The notes: generated by a model from the letters alone, not told the origin. Positions 9,033-18,395 are shown, counted from the first letter of the stretch. The stretch: 64,000 nucleotides of DNA from Arcobacter sp. (GCA_020723085.1 DYJN01000011.1:1-64000); one strand, 5' to 3'. Numbers and translations: made by a program.

Positions 9033-9040
9033 CCGCACGC

Positions 9041-9046
9041 TAGGAT
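9041..9046 (+). promoter_or_regulatory. shared divergent -10 element between trmH-like and hutH genes
   Basis: The near-palindrome GCTAGGATAGC (9040-9050) reads TAGGAT toward hutH, 11 bases before its ATG, and TATCCT toward the methyltransferase gene, 9 bases before its ATG. No Shine-Dalgarno site is seen for either gene. Confidence 0.35.
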
Positions 9047-9057
9047 AGCCTGAAGCC

Positions 9058-10581
9058 ATGGTGACGCTGAACGGGGAATCGCTGACGCCGGAGCAGGTGG
9101 CGGCGGTCGCGCGGGGCGGGGAAGAGGTGGAGTTGGAGGCGCGGGCGGTGCGGCGGATGCGCGCCTCGCGGGAGCAGGTGGAGCGGATGGCGGAGGGCGA
9201 GGCGCCGGTCTACGCGGTGAACACCGGCGTGGGCTATCTGGCGGAGACGCGGATCAGCGCCGGAGACATCGCTCTTCTGCAGGAGAACATCGTGCGCTCG
9301 CACGCCTGCGGCGTGGGCGATCCGCTGCCGCGGGAGGCGGTGCGGGCGATGATGCTGATCCGCGCCAACGTGCTGGCGAAGGGGCTGAGCGGGATCCGCC
9401 CGCTGATCGCGCGCCGGCTGTGCGCGCTGTTGAACCGCGGGGTGACGCCTGTCGTGCCTTCGCGGGGCAGCGTGGGGGCAAGCGGCGATCTGGCGCCGCT
9501 GGCGCACATGGCGCTGGTGCTGCTGGGCGAGGGCGAGGCTGAGTATCAGGGCAGGCGCGTGAGCGGGGCGGAGGCGCTGGCGGCGGCGGGCATCGCGCCG
9601 GTGAGCCTGCGGGCGAAGGAAGGCATTTCGCTTGTGAACGGCACGCAGGCGATGCTGGCGCTGGGAGTGCTGGCGCTGCTCGACATCGAAGACCTGTGCG
9701 AGATGGCCGACGTGGCGTGCGCTCTGTCCGCCGACGCGCTGCGGGGCACGCCGCGCGCGTTCGACCGCCGCATTCACGAGGCGCGCCCGCATCCGGGGCA
9801 GATGGCGAGCGCGCGGCTGCTGGAGCGGCTGCTGGAGGGCAGCGAGATCCGCGAGTCGCACCGGACCTGCCGCCACGTGCAGGACGCCTATTCACTGCGG
9901 TGCGCGCCGCAGGTGCACGGGGCGGTGCGCGACGCCGCGGCGGAGGCGCGGCGGATCTTCTCCATTGAACTGAATTCGGCCACCGACAATCCGCTCGTGT
10001 TCGGCGGGGAGATTCTATCGGGAGGCAACTTCCACGGGCAGCCGCTGGCGCTGTCCCTGGACAGCCTTGCCGTCGCCCTGTGCGCACTGGCGGGAATCAG
10101 CGAGCGCCGCATCGACCGCATGGTGAACCCGATGCTCAACGAGGGGCTGCCCGCGTTTCTGGCGATGAATCCGGGTCTCGAATCGGGCCTGATGATGTGG
10201 CAGGTGACAGCGGCGGCGCTGGTGGCGGAGCTGCGGGTGCTCGCTGCGCCCGCCTCGGCCGGCTCGATCACGACCAGCGGCAACAAAGAGGACTTCGTCA
10301 GCATGGGCATGACAGCGGCGTTGAAGCTGTGGGAGGGCGTGAAGATGGCGCGGATGGTGCTGGCGATGGAGATGATGGCGGCGTCGCAGGCCATTGAATT
10401 CCGGCGTCCGCTGAAGACGAGCCCGGCGCTGGAGTCTTTTCTGGCGATGCTGCAGGAGCGCGCGCCTGTGCGCGGCGCCGACGGTCCGGCCTCGCTTGTG
10501 ATCGGAGAAATATCACGCTGGCTGGCGGGGTGGCGGGACATTTCGAGGCCCTGGGCGGAGGCTCAGGTCGAGAACACGTAG
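9058..10581 (+). CDS. hutH: histidine ammonia-lyase (aromatic amino acid lyase family)
   Basis: The 507-residue length matches HutH (about 510). The enzyme deaminates histidine to urocanate using an MIO group formed from A141-S142-G143 in GSVGASGDLAPLAH. Other family residues are visible: the Tyr in VYAVNTG, the His in RSHACGVG, the Asn in LVNGTQAM and the Glu in the GNKEDFVSMG loop. That loop reads SAGSITTSGNKEDFVSMG rather than the usual SIPTSANQEDHVSMG, so substrate preference could differ. No hutU, hutI or hutG is adjacent. The end overlaps the convergent GNAT gene by 19 bases. Family certain, histidine specificity likely. Confidence 0.85.
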   Translation: MVTLNGESLTPEQVAAVARGGEEVELEARAVRRMRASREQVERMAEGEAPVYAVNTGVGYLAETRISAGDIALLQENIVRSHACGVGDPLPREAVRAMMLIRANVLAKGLSGIRPLIARRLCALLNRGVTPVVPSRGSVGASGDLAPLAHMALVLLGEGEAEYQGRRVSGAEALAAAGIAPVSLRAKEGISLVNGTQAMLALGVLALLDIEDLCEMADVACALSADALRGTPRAFDRRIHEARPHPGQMASARLLERLLEGSEIRESHRTCRHVQDAYSLRCAPQVHGAVRDAAAEARRIFSIELNSATDNPLVFGGEILSGGNFHGQPLALSLDSLAVALCALAGISERRIDRMVNPMLNEGLPAFLAMNPGLESGLMMWQVTAAALVAELRVLAAPASAGSITTSGNKEDFVSMGMTAALKLWEGVKMARMVLAMEMMAASQAIEFRRPLKTSPALESFLAMLQERAPVRGADGPASLVIGEISRWLAGWRDISRPWAEAQVENT

Positions 10582-11342
10582 TAGCGGGTGCAGCGGCGGA
10601 ATCCCAGGCGGCGGTACAGTTCCATTCCCGCGGGCGAGGCTTGCAGCACGAGGGGGCCGGAGGCCCCGCGGAGGCGGAACTCCGCCACGCCGTGGCGCAT
10701 GACGGCCTCGGCATATCCTTTGCCGCGCCAGCCGGGCAGCGTGCCGACCGAGTAGATGCCGATGGCGCCAGCGGCTTCGATGAGTGCGGCGCAAGTGACC
10801 GCGCGCGAACCGTCGTAACCCACAAAGATCTCCACCGGCGCACCCCAGTTTCCCGGGTCGTCATAGACCTCGTGCGCCAGTTGGGGCGGAATGTAGAAGC
10901 ACTGGCCGACGATGTCGGCGAAGTCGAAGCGGGCTTGCTGCACAGCGCCGGTGCGGACTTCCAGAACCGGCAGAGGCCTGCGGGGCGGCGGGAGTTCTTC
11001 GATCTCCATGCCGGGCGGCTCGGCGATGCAGGACATGCCGTGTGCGTCGAAGATCCTGTAGAGGCGGCGCAGGGTGCGCGGGCCGACGAGATGCTCGCAG
11101 ATCCAGAACGACCATTCGCGGCGCAGGGCATGGTAGTGGGCGGAGGCGCGCTCGATGCGGCGTTCCAGTTCGCCGGCGCCTGGCGGGGAGGGGTCGGGGG
11201 CGGGGGAGTCGAGCAGTGCGATGTTGAAGACGGGGTGAGTCACCCAGCTTGTGACGAGGCGCAGGCCGGGCTCAAGGGTGACGGACCCGTAAAAGGAGAG
11301 CGAGGCTGCGAGATTGGCTGCGTTGCGCTCCCATGGCCGCAT
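10563..11342 (-). CDS. GNAT-family N-acetyltransferase
   Basis: In this 259-residue protein the C-terminal half is a GNAT domain. SVGTLPGWRGKGYAEAVM contains the acetyl-CoA pyrophosphate loop (Q/RxxGxG-like RGKGYA), and LVLQASPAGMELYRRLGF is the typical last strand and helix. The N-terminal 120 residues are a less conserved extension rich in aromatic residues. Acceptor unknown. It starts 10 bases after priA in the same direction, so cotranscription is likely. Its 3' end overlaps hutH by 19 bases. Confidence 0.82.
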   Translation of the reverse strand: MRPWERNAANLAASLSFYGSVTLEPGLRLVTSWVTHPVFNIALLDSPAPDPSPPGAGELERRIERASAHYHALRREWSFWICEHLVGPRTLRRLYRIFDAHGMSCIAEPPGMEIEELPPPRRPLPVLEVRTGAVQQARFDFADIVGQCFYIPPQLAHEVYDDPGNWGAPVEIFVGYDGSRAVTCAALIEAAGAIGIYSVGTLPGWRGKGYAEAVMRHGVAEFRLRGASGPLVLQASPAGMELYRRLGFRRCTRYYVFST

Positions 11343-11352
11343 GCTCCGATAG

Positions 11353-13776
11353 TCATAGCAGGGTCATGGGGTCGACGTCCACCACGAGCGCGGCGGCGGG
11401 CCACTTTTGCTCCACGGAATACCGGCGGAGCGCGTGGAGCATATCTTTCAGCTGCGGGCGCGACAGCGCCTTGATGAGGATCTGGTAGCGGTATTCGTTC
11501 TTGAGCCGCGGCACGGGAGCTTCAGCCGGGCCAAGGATCCGGATTCCTGCGCCGCCGGGGCCGAGCTGCTGCGCGGCTTCAGCGCTGAGGCGCAGGGCGG
11601 CTTCCTGCGTGGCGGCGCGGATGAGCACATTGGCCATGGCGCAAAAAGGGGGGTACCGCATCAGACGGCGGAATTCGAGCTCTTTCTGGTAGAACTGGGC
11701 GTAGTCCTGGGCGGCGGCGCAGCGGATGGCGTAGTGATCGGGCGAGTTGGTCTGGATGACGACCTGTCCGGGCAGGTGGTGTCTGCCGGCGCGCCCGGCT
11801 ACCTGCGTGAGGAGCTGGAAAGTGCGCTCGGCGGCGCGGAAGTCCGGCAGCGAGAGGCCGATGTCGGCATTGATGACGCCGACGAGCGTGACGTTGGGGA
11901 TGTCATGGCCCTTGGCGATCATCTGGGTGCCGACGAGGATGTCGAAGGCGCCTTCGCGGAAGCCGCCGAGGATGCGCTCGTACTGGTGCCTGCCGGCGGC
12001 GGTGTCGCGGTCGAGCCGCGCGAGGCGCGCCTGCGGGAAGTGGCGGCGCAGCTCGTCTTCCACCTTCTCGCTGCCCGAGCCGAGGAAGTAAAGGTACTCG
12101 CTGCCGCAGCTCGGGCAGACCTTGGGGACGCGCTGCGCGTAGTTGCAGTAATGGCAGAGGAGGCGGTTGTCGCGGCGGTGGAAGGTGAGCCCGATGGCGC
12201 AGTTCACGCACTGGAGGCGCTCGCCGCAGGAGCGGCAGGAGACCGAAGAAGAAAAGCCGCGGCGGTTCATCAGCAGAATGGTCTGTTCGCCGGCTTCGAG
12301 CCTCGCGGCGATGGATTCCAGGAGGCGCCGGGAAAACAGCGCGCTCTGGCGCGTTTCCAGGAACTCCTCCCGCATGTCGACGATCTGCACCGAAGGCATC
12401 GGCCGGTCGGCGATGCGGGCGGGGAGCTCGAGAAGCGCATACTTGCCGCGATCGGCGTTGTAACGGCTCTCGAGCGATGGCGTGGCAGAGCCGAGAACCG
12501 CCACCGCGCCGGCGCGCTGCGCCCGGAGGACAGCCACATCGCGGCCGTTGTAGCGGGGGGTCTCCTCCTGTTTGTAGCTGTGGTCGTGCTCCTCGTCGAC
12601 GATGACGAGGCCAAGATCGCGCACGGGAGCGAAGACGGCAGAGCGCGTGCCCACGCCGACACGGGCGGCGCCGGAGCGCAGGCGGCGCCACTGTTCGGCT
12701 CGCTCGGCGTCGTTGAAGGCCGAGTGCAGAATGGCGACCCGATCGCCGAAGCGGGCATGGAACTGTCCGGCGACGGCGGGCGTCAGCGCGATCTCCGGCA
12801 CCATCAGCAGCGCGCCGCGCCCGAGTTCGAGAGCGGCTTCAATGGCGTTGAGGTACACCTCGGTCTTGCCGGATCCGGTGACGCCGTGCAGCAGCAAGGC
12901 CTGAAAGCGGCGCGCGGCCAGGGCGGCGCGGATGGCTTCGAAGGCCCGCTGCTGGGGCCCGGTGAGCGCGTGACGGGGATGGGCCCAGGACGCATCGCCC
13001 GTGGCGAGGTCGTACCGAAGGTGCGCGAAGCCCTTGCGCGCGAGCGCCCGGCCGGCCTGGGAAGCGCCCTTCACGCTCCGTTCGAGATCCGAGAGGCGGT
13101 GCGGACCGGGGTGAAGTTCCAGATAGGCGAGCAGTTCGCGCTCGGCGCGCGGCATCTTTCCGTCTGCGTCCGGCCGGCGGGCGAATTCGGCGAAGAGCTT
13201 CGAGGCCGGGGCGCGGAGCGGATCGCGAACGCCGGCGGAATGTTCGCATTCGACCAGTCCCTTCCTTTCAAGCGAGACGAGCAGCTTCCTGGCGCCGGGG
13301 ATTTTCCGCTCCAGAGTGGCTTCCGCGAGCGGGCGGGCTTCCAGCGAACGCAGAACCGCTGCGGCGGGATCGGCCTCCTGGCCATCAAGGCCGAGCTGGC
13401 GGGTCACATCCAGCCCTTTCTGGGTGAGCGCCCAGATGCGGCCGTGGCGCACCTCTGCGGAGATGGGCGCCATGGAGCGCAGGACCTCGCCGAGCGGAGC
13501 GCAGTAGTAGCCGGCCACCCATCGGGCGAGGCCGATCATTTCGTCGTCGAAGGCGGGCTCGGCGTCGAGCAGGCGCAGGACGTCCCTCACCTCCACGTCC
13601 GGGGGATCGTTGTGGAGGCGAAGGACGACGCCCGCGAGTTTGCGCGTGCTGAAAGGAACCAGCAGCCGGCAACCGGGCTGCACGCGGTGGCGCAGGGTTT
13701 CCGGCAGCCGGTAGGTGAAACAACGGTCCACAGGGACCGGCAGGCTCACGTCGGCGAAGGCGAAATTTCGCTCCAT
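11353..13776 (-). CDS. priA: primosomal replication helicase PriA
   Basis: An 807-residue 3'-5' superfamily-2 helicase that restarts stalled replication forks. Order: N-terminal DNA-binding domain (FADVSLPVPVDRCFTYRLP), winged helix, helicase lobe with Walker A GVTGSGKTE near residue 300 and DEEHD in motif II followed by YKQEETPRYNGRD. A zinc-binding insert follows, with eight cysteines in four CxxC pairs (CRSC, CVNC, CHYC, CPSC), then the C-terminal helicase lobe with QVAGRAGR. The ATG at 13776 begins MERNFAFADV and fits the family; codons upstream do not look like PriA. A GNAT gene follows after 10 bases. Confidence 0.95.
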   Translation of the reverse strand: MERNFAFADVSLPVPVDRCFTYRLPETLRHRVQPGCRLLVPFSTRKLAGVVLRLHNDPPDVEVRDVLRLLDAEPAFDDEMIGLARWVAGYYCAPLGEVLRSMAPISAEVRHGRIWALTQKGLDVTRQLGLDGQEADPAAAVLRSLEARPLAEATLERKIPGARKLLVSLERKGLVECEHSAGVRDPLRAPASKLFAEFARRPDADGKMPRAERELLAYLELHPGPHRLSDLERSVKGASQAGRALARKGFAHLRYDLATGDASWAHPRHALTGPQQRAFEAIRAALAARRFQALLLHGVTGSGKTEVYLNAIEAALELGRGALLMVPEIALTPAVAGQFHARFGDRVAILHSAFNDAERAEQWRRLRSGAARVGVGTRSAVFAPVRDLGLVIVDEEHDHSYKQEETPRYNGRDVAVLRAQRAGAVAVLGSATPSLESRYNADRGKYALLELPARIADRPMPSVQIVDMREEFLETRQSALFSRRLLESIAARLEAGEQTILLMNRRGFSSSVSCRSCGERLQCVNCAIGLTFHRRDNRLLCHYCNYAQRVPKVCPSCGSEYLYFLGSGSEKVEDELRRHFPQARLARLDRDTAAGRHQYERILGGFREGAFDILVGTQMIAKGHDIPNVTLVGVINADIGLSLPDFRAAERTFQLLTQVAGRAGRHHLPGQVVIQTNSPDHYAIRCAAAQDYAQFYQKELEFRRLMRYPPFCAMANVLIRAATQEAALRLSAEAAQQLGPGGAGIRILGPAEAPVPRLKNEYRYQILIKALSRPQLKDMLHALRRYSVEQKWPAAALVVDVDPMTLL

Positions 13777-13827
13777 GCGTAACCTCAGGCCGCCGGGGCG
13801 CGCTATTGCGCTTGAAGGAGTTTCCCC

Positions 13828-14229
13828 ATGAAAGCCTGTCTTTCCATTTTGACTGTTCTTCTCATGGCCGCCGGTCTGGCCGTTGCCGGGCAGATCGACG
13901 GCAAGTGGGTGGCCGAGCGCACGATGAACCGCGGCGGCCAGGACGTGACCATCCGCCAGACCTTCGAGCTGAAGTCGGACGGCAGCAAGCTGACCGGGAC
14001 GGTTTCGATGCAGTTCGGCCAGATGGAGCCGCGTACGATGCAGATCCAGGAAGGCAAGATCGAGGGCAACAAGTTTTCGTTCAAGACGGTGATGGAGACG
14101 CCGAACGGCTCCATGACGTCGGTGTATGAGGGTACGGTCGAAGGCGACGTGCTGAAGGGCACTTCGAGGCGCGAAGGCGGCCAGGGACAGGGCCGTCCAT
14201 TCGAGGCCAAGCGCGTGCCCGCGTCCTGA
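13828..14229 (+). CDS. small secreted protein of unknown function
   Basis: A 133-residue protein with a clear signal peptide (hydrophobic stretch ending AVAG) and a GAAGGAG ribosome-binding site a few bases upstream. The mature part is mostly beta: GKWVAER, TFELKSDGSKLTGTVS, KIEGNKFSFKTV and VYEGTVEGDVLKGTS. This pattern is common in small periplasmic proteins of Acidobacteriota and looks like a lipocalin-type or meander fold. No catalytic residues are recognisable and the function is unknown. It has its own terminator downstream. Confidence 0.75.
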   Translation: MKACLSILTVLLMAAGLAVAGQIDGKWVAERTMNRGGQDVTIRQTFELKSDGSKLTGTVSMQFGQMEPRTMQIQEGKIEGNKFSFKTVMETPNGSMTSVYEGTVEGDVLKGTSRREGGQGQGRPFEAKRVPAS

Positions 14230-14254
14230 TCCGCGCCCAGGCGGGAGACATCGC

Positions 14255-14302
14255 GAGCGGCTTTCCCGGAAAGAAATTTCCGCGGGGAGCCGCTTCTTTT
14301 TT
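14255..14302 (+). terminator. Rho-independent terminator after the small secreted protein gene
   Basis: AGCGGCT (14256-14262) pairs with AGCCGCT (14288-14294), extended by wobble pairs, and is followed by TCTTTTTT. Confidence 0.7.
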
Positions 14303-14358
14303 CGGACTTCGGGATACAATCGGTCTGATACTGTCACTTCCTGCAAGGAGAGAACCCT

Positions 14359-14772
14359 ATGGCTGACAACATTGCCGTGTTGCCTTATTATTCCGTGATT
14401 GTGCCGAACAAGACCGGCGAAGGAGCAAAGCTGCTGGGCGCGCTGCGCGACGCGGGTGTGAACCTGCTGGGGCTGTGGGCCTACCCGGTGAAGGGCAAGA
14501 AAGCCCAGTTCGATCTCGTGCCCGCGGATCCGAAGCTGTTCGCGAAAGCCGCCAGGAAACTGAAACTGGAGTGCGGGGCGAAGCAGAACGTGATCTGCTG
14601 GAACGGCGAGGACCGGGCGGGTGCGGCAGCCGATGCAGCGGCGAAGCTGGCCGCGGCGGGCATCGACGTTCACGCCATGCAGGCGGTCACTTCCGGCGAA
14701 GGGCGCTTCGGCGCGCTGATCCAGGTGGCGCAGGGCGACGTCAAGAAAGCCGTGAAGCTGCTTTCGGCGTGA
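14359..14772 (+). CDS. small ACT-like domain protein, function unknown
   Basis: A 137-residue soluble protein. Its first half, YYSVIVPNKTGEGAKLLGALRDAGVNLLG, has the strand-helix pattern of ACT domains (the P/NKxGxxxxLxxxL motif). The second half, DAAAKLAAAGIDVHAMQAVTSGEGRFGALIQV, looks like a second ACT-type unit. Such domains often bind amino acids, but no enzyme is fused. AAGGAGAG precedes the ATG and a TACAAT hexamer at 14315-14320 is a likely -10. No operon partner is apparent. Confidence 0.7.
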   Translation: MADNIAVLPYYSVIVPNKTGEGAKLLGALRDAGVNLLGLWAYPVKGKKAQFDLVPADPKLFAKAARKLKLECGAKQNVICWNGEDRAGAAADAAAKLAAAGIDVHAMQAVTSGEGRFGALIQVAQGDVKKAVKLLSA

Positions 14773-14787
14773 GCGGGCGGCGCCTTC

Positions 14788-16854
14788 TCACACGCTGAGA
14801 ATCGGCAGGTATTCCGGCGCGCTGGCGTACGGTGCGGCGGCGCCGGAGGCCACCTGGTACATCCGCTCGTGCGAGGCGGCAGCGGCGGCGCCGATCTCCG
14901 GGTACGGACGGTTGCAGATATCCAGGAAGCCGATGTTGTAGTTTTCGCCGTCGAAACGGCCCAGGGCGCTCTGGTCGTACATCGTGAACCAGTGCACGCC
15001 CACGCAGTTCGGGTTGGCGGCGGCGTCTTCCAGATAGACCCGGTAGGCGCGGCCGCGGTCTGCCTGCGTGCGCACATGGCCGAGCCCCGATGCCGGCAGC
15101 CCCGCGTCGAGCGCGCCGAAGTGCCACTCGCCGACGAGCACGGGCATGCCGAGCATGGCATGGATCCTGTCTGAGACCTCGCGGGAAAGCTTCTCGCGGT
15201 AATTGTTCAGGCTGAAGACGTCGAAGCTCTTCATGCCGGCCACGGCCCATTCAGGGGGCACGCCGGCCCAGCGCATGCCGAGGTTAAGGTGATTGGGATC
15301 CACCTTGCGGCAGGCGCGCGAGAGCGTGCTGAAGTAGCGCTCCACCATCAGGACGCTGAACTCGCGCAGGTCGGCGTGCGATTCCTTCGAGAGCGGCCTG
15401 CGCCAGCGCCCGCGCGCGATCCGGCCGAAGGTGGTTTCCAAAGCCCAGGCCTTCGACAGCGCGGCGGAAGTCTCGTATTTCTTCGCGAGCCAGCGGGCCA
15501 GCTCCTCGCGCGTATGGCAGAGGTCGGTGGTGTAGAGCATGCCGGCGGCGGGCAGTTCCGAGGAAAAGCCCCAGGTGGGCTCGTTCATGAGGAAGTAGCC
15601 GAGAAAAGCCGGGTCCTTCGCCGTGTTCTCCAGCTGGCGGGCGTAGTCGGCGGCGTCCTGTTCGAAACCGGGGTGGAAGACGTCGGGGAAGTCGCGGTAA
15701 ATGACGCCGCTGCGCGCGCCGCGGAAGTTCATGGGGCGGACGTAGGGGAAGGAGGCGCGGGCGGCGATCTCCCAGTCGCTCCAGTTGGCGACCGTGTTGA
15801 AGCGCAGGCGCTTCATCTCGGCCAGGGCGATGGCAGCCCATTTCTCGCGCCAGCCTTCGCTGCCGAAGACGCGGATGAAGTTGGCGGCGAGGAAGTTGAC
15901 GAACTTCGCGCCCCGGCGCCCGGCGCGGCCCTCGCTCCATGCAGCCGCATACTCCGGCTTCTCCGGACTCCATTTGAGCGCGGTTTCGAGACCATCGACG
16001 CGCGCTTCGCAATCGACGCGGACGCAGTCGAGCCCCGCGGACCAGAAGGCGTAGCCGTCCGGATCGGCCAGCCACCAGCGGCCGTCCGCCTTTTTCACAG
16101 AGAAGAAGCCCGAACCCTCGCCAAGCCTGAGGTTTTTCCACCCTCCCCACCGCGAGAACATTTCCGGCCATTTCTGGTTTGGCGCGAGCTGGAGCTGCAC
16201 GTTGAGCCGCTGTTTCAGCTCTTCGGCGCTGCGGGTCTTCCCGGGCCAGTCATGCAGCGCGCTCTGGCCGAACTCGTCCACCAGCGGGCCCTTGGGAAGG
16301 AGCGGCGCGCCGAGCCGTTCGGGCATCTTCGGCAGGAATGCGAGGCCGGTCATGCACCAGCGCGCCGTGCGGGGAGCTTTGCGGAGCACGGTGAAGGTCA
16401 GCCGGTCCACCAGAGAGAGGTCCACGCGGTCCCCGCCGCACAGCGGCTTGAGGAAAGCAGCCTCGCGGCCGGCCATCCAGCGGTTCTGGTCTACGAGGGA
16501 GAGATCCATCCGCACGCGGAAGCCGCACTGCGGCAACCCGCCGAAGTCGTAGCGGAAGCGGCGTCCCTTTTCACCCTCGCCCAGCGTGATGCGGAAGGCG
16601 ATGACATCCTTGCCGTCGATCAGCATGTCGCAGGCGATTGCCTTCGCGCCTGCCAGCAGCCCGGGGCGGAAGGTGAAGGCCATGCCGTCGCCGGGCTTTT
16701 CAGCCTCAAACCAGCGGGCGCCTTCGATCGGCGTGCTGCCGTCTTTTTCGGCAAGCGAGCCAAGCGCCGTCCAGACGCCGAGATTCTGCGCACCGGCCGG
16801 CATCGGCGCCGCCGCGGATAGAGCGCTTACGGCAAGAAACGTTCTGCGCTGCAT
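14788..16854 (-). CDS. secreted glycoside hydrolase, GH50/agarase-like (clan GH-A)
   Basis: A protein of about 688 residues with a Tat-like signal (QRRTFLAVSALSAAAP). The N-terminal 250 residues are a beta-rich carbohydrate-binding-like region. The rest is a TIM barrel with E425 in FLMNEPTWGF as the likely acid/base and E576 in LVGEWHFGALD as the likely nucleophile. The ending DGENYNIGFLDICNRPYPE resembles GH50 agarases and related beta-galactosidase-like enzymes. The polysaccharide substrate cannot be fixed. The ATG at 16854 is preceded by CAGGAG. The DUF1593 hydrolase gene lies upstream in the same direction, 173 bases away. Confidence 0.78.
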   Translation of the reverse strand: MQRRTFLAVSALSAAAPMPAGAQNLGVWTALGSLAEKDGSTPIEGARWFEAEKPGDGMAFTFRPGLLAGAKAIACDMLIDGKDVIAFRITLGEGEKGRRFRYDFGGLPQCGFRVRMDLSLVDQNRWMAGREAAFLKPLCGGDRVDLSLVDRLTFTVLRKAPRTARWCMTGLAFLPKMPERLGAPLLPKGPLVDEFGQSALHDWPGKTRSAEELKQRLNVQLQLAPNQKWPEMFSRWGGWKNLRLGEGSGFFSVKKADGRWWLADPDGYAFWSAGLDCVRVDCEARVDGLETALKWSPEKPEYAAAWSEGRAGRRGAKFVNFLAANFIRVFGSEGWREKWAAIALAEMKRLRFNTVANWSDWEIAARASFPYVRPMNFRGARSGVIYRDFPDVFHPGFEQDAADYARQLENTAKDPAFLGYFLMNEPTWGFSSELPAAGMLYTTDLCHTREELARWLAKKYETSAALSKAWALETTFGRIARGRWRRPLSKESHADLREFSVLMVERYFSTLSRACRKVDPNHLNLGMRWAGVPPEWAVAGMKSFDVFSLNNYREKLSREVSDRIHAMLGMPVLVGEWHFGALDAGLPASGLGHVRTQADRGRAYRVYLEDAAANPNCVGVHWFTMYDQSALGRFDGENYNIGFLDICNRPYPEIGAAAAASHERMYQVASGAAAPYASAPEYLPILSV

Positions 16855-17027
16855 GAGAACTCCTGCTTGATTCCTATCAGAGCCGCGCGTCCCGTTACAA
16901 GCCGCCAGCACGCGCGCTGATGCGGCAGGCCGGCGGCGGCGGAGCGGCTCAGCCGGTAGATGCGCGAGGCCGCCAGGCTTGTCTCCGGCGCCGGTCAGGC
17001 AGGATGATCCTCAACCGGATCCGGGCC

Positions 17028-18395
17028 TCAGTGGCCGCCGCCCTGGCGGGGGCGGCACTCGCCAGCAGCATCCGCAAAATGCAGCGTTTCTGCTTTGGAC
17101 TTCCAGTCCGAGCCAGTTCTGGCCTTGCACCGCGACAACCGTTCGGCGAAATCGCGGAGAAACTCTTCGCGCCACCGGCTCACGTGCTTCGCGCCCGCAT
17201 GGATGCCTTCGGCGGCGTCCGGATCCGGGTCGTCGATCCACCAGTTCGGGTGCACCTTGGAACGGCGGCGGGTCCTCTCAGCCGGCGGCGGAACAGCAGT
17301 GAACTTCGCGGTGAGCCCGTCGAGTCCCTCAAAGCCGCTGCTGATGCGCAGGGACCAGACCTTGGCATCACGGGGCGAGAAGCGAAAACGCAGCGTGCGG
17401 CCGTCATGGACGGCTTCGGCGGGGACGCGGCCGTCGAACAAGATGTGCGCGGCGTGGTTTCGAGTCATGCCGGCAGGGAGCGGCAGCGCGAACTCGGTCA
17501 CGCCGAACACCTCGACCTGATCGGCTTCCGTTGGCAGCCTGTTCAGGACCGTTCTCCTTCCGTCCCAAACGGGCACGAATCTCCCGCCCCAACCCGGCTG
17601 CGATGGATCGTCCGGATTGCCGCGGAGCAGATATCCGACTGACGGGCTGTCCCCCATTTTGAGCGTGCCCTTGAGGAGGCCCGCGAAGAAGCCGCCCAGC
17701 GCGCCATGGCCGGCGGCGTGAGCCGCGACGAACGTCTTGTTGCCCCACTCGCCGGCCTGATTGCCGCCGGTGAACCAGCCGCGATACGTCGAATTCGCCT
17801 CGATGATCCACAGCTTCGGATGGCGCCGCTCGATGTAGTCGTAGGCGTTGACGCTCCACATCTTGTTCGGCCCGCCGATGAAGTACACGCGCAGCCGGGG
17901 CAGGATGTCGGGCGCGTCATGAAGGGCCTGAGCGAGATCGTCGATGCCGCCCCAGACCAGCACATGGAGGGGGCGCGGATCGGAACGCCGGGCGCATTGC
18001 ACGATCCAACGGGACCCCTCGGTCGGCGAACCGAAGCCCGCCGGGCGGGCACTGTCGATCGCACCCTGTTTTGCGAGCGCCCTCAACGCATCGGGTGATG
18101 GGTACTTCAGCGAATGGGTCCTGAGGTTTGCATAGTCCCGCGCGTAGGCGTCGATTACCTGAAGAATGTGCTCGCGGCGCCCCGGTCCCGGAGGGGAAGA
18201 CACCAAGCCCTCGATGTCGAGCACGTCCGCATAGAGCAGGAGATGCACCATCGATTGGAAGTCGTCCGGGTCCGTGCCGCCGATGTCGGTCGACACCAGA
18301 ACGCGGGGACGATCACCGGCCAGCGCTCCACCGCCCGGCGCGGCTTGCGCCAGCGCCGATGCCAGCGCCAGCACGGTCAGTCGAAGGGCGTTCAT
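17028..18395 (-). CDS. secreted DUF1593 protein, nucleoside-hydrolase-like
   Basis: A protein of about 455 residues with an N-terminal signal peptide. RVLVSTDIGGTDPDDFQSM matches the Asp-rich calcium motif of inosine-uridine nucleoside hydrolases (DxDxxxDD pattern). Further motifs are VLVWGGIDDLAQAL and RLRVYFIGGPNKMW. The C-terminal region carries a beta domain typical of DUF1593 proteins. It probably hydrolyses N- or O-ribosides or related glycosides outside the cytoplasm; the substrate is not established. The ATG at 18395 is preferred; an adjacent GTG at 18398 is equivalent. Confidence 0.82.
   Translation of the reverse strand: MNALRLTVLALASALAQAAPGGGALAGDRPRVLVSTDIGGTDPDDFQSMVHLLLYADVLDIEGLVSSPPGPGRREHILQVIDAYARDYANLRTHSLKYPSPDALRALAKQGAIDSARPAGFGSPTEGSRWIVQCARRSDPRPLHVLVWGGIDDLAQALHDAPDILPRLRVYFIGGPNKMWSVNAYDYIERRHPKLWIIEANSTYRGWFTGGNQAGEWGNKTFVAAHAAGHGALGGFFAGLLKGTLKMGDSPSVGYLLRGNPDDPSQPGWGGRFVPVWDGRRTVLNRLPTEADQVEVFGVTEFALPLPAGMTRNHAAHILFDGRVPAEAVHDGRTLRFRFSPRDAKVWSLRISSGFEGLDGLTAKFTAVPPPAERTRRRSKVHPNWWIDDPDPDAAEGIHAGAKHVSRWREEFLRDFAERLSRCKARTGSDWKSKAETLHFADAAGECRPRQGGGH

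Noticed and set aside
11407-13782. A 791-codon plus-strand frame across priA
   Set aside because: Antisense to a confident PriA with Walker A, DEEH and zinc motifs; no domain is visible in the shadow.
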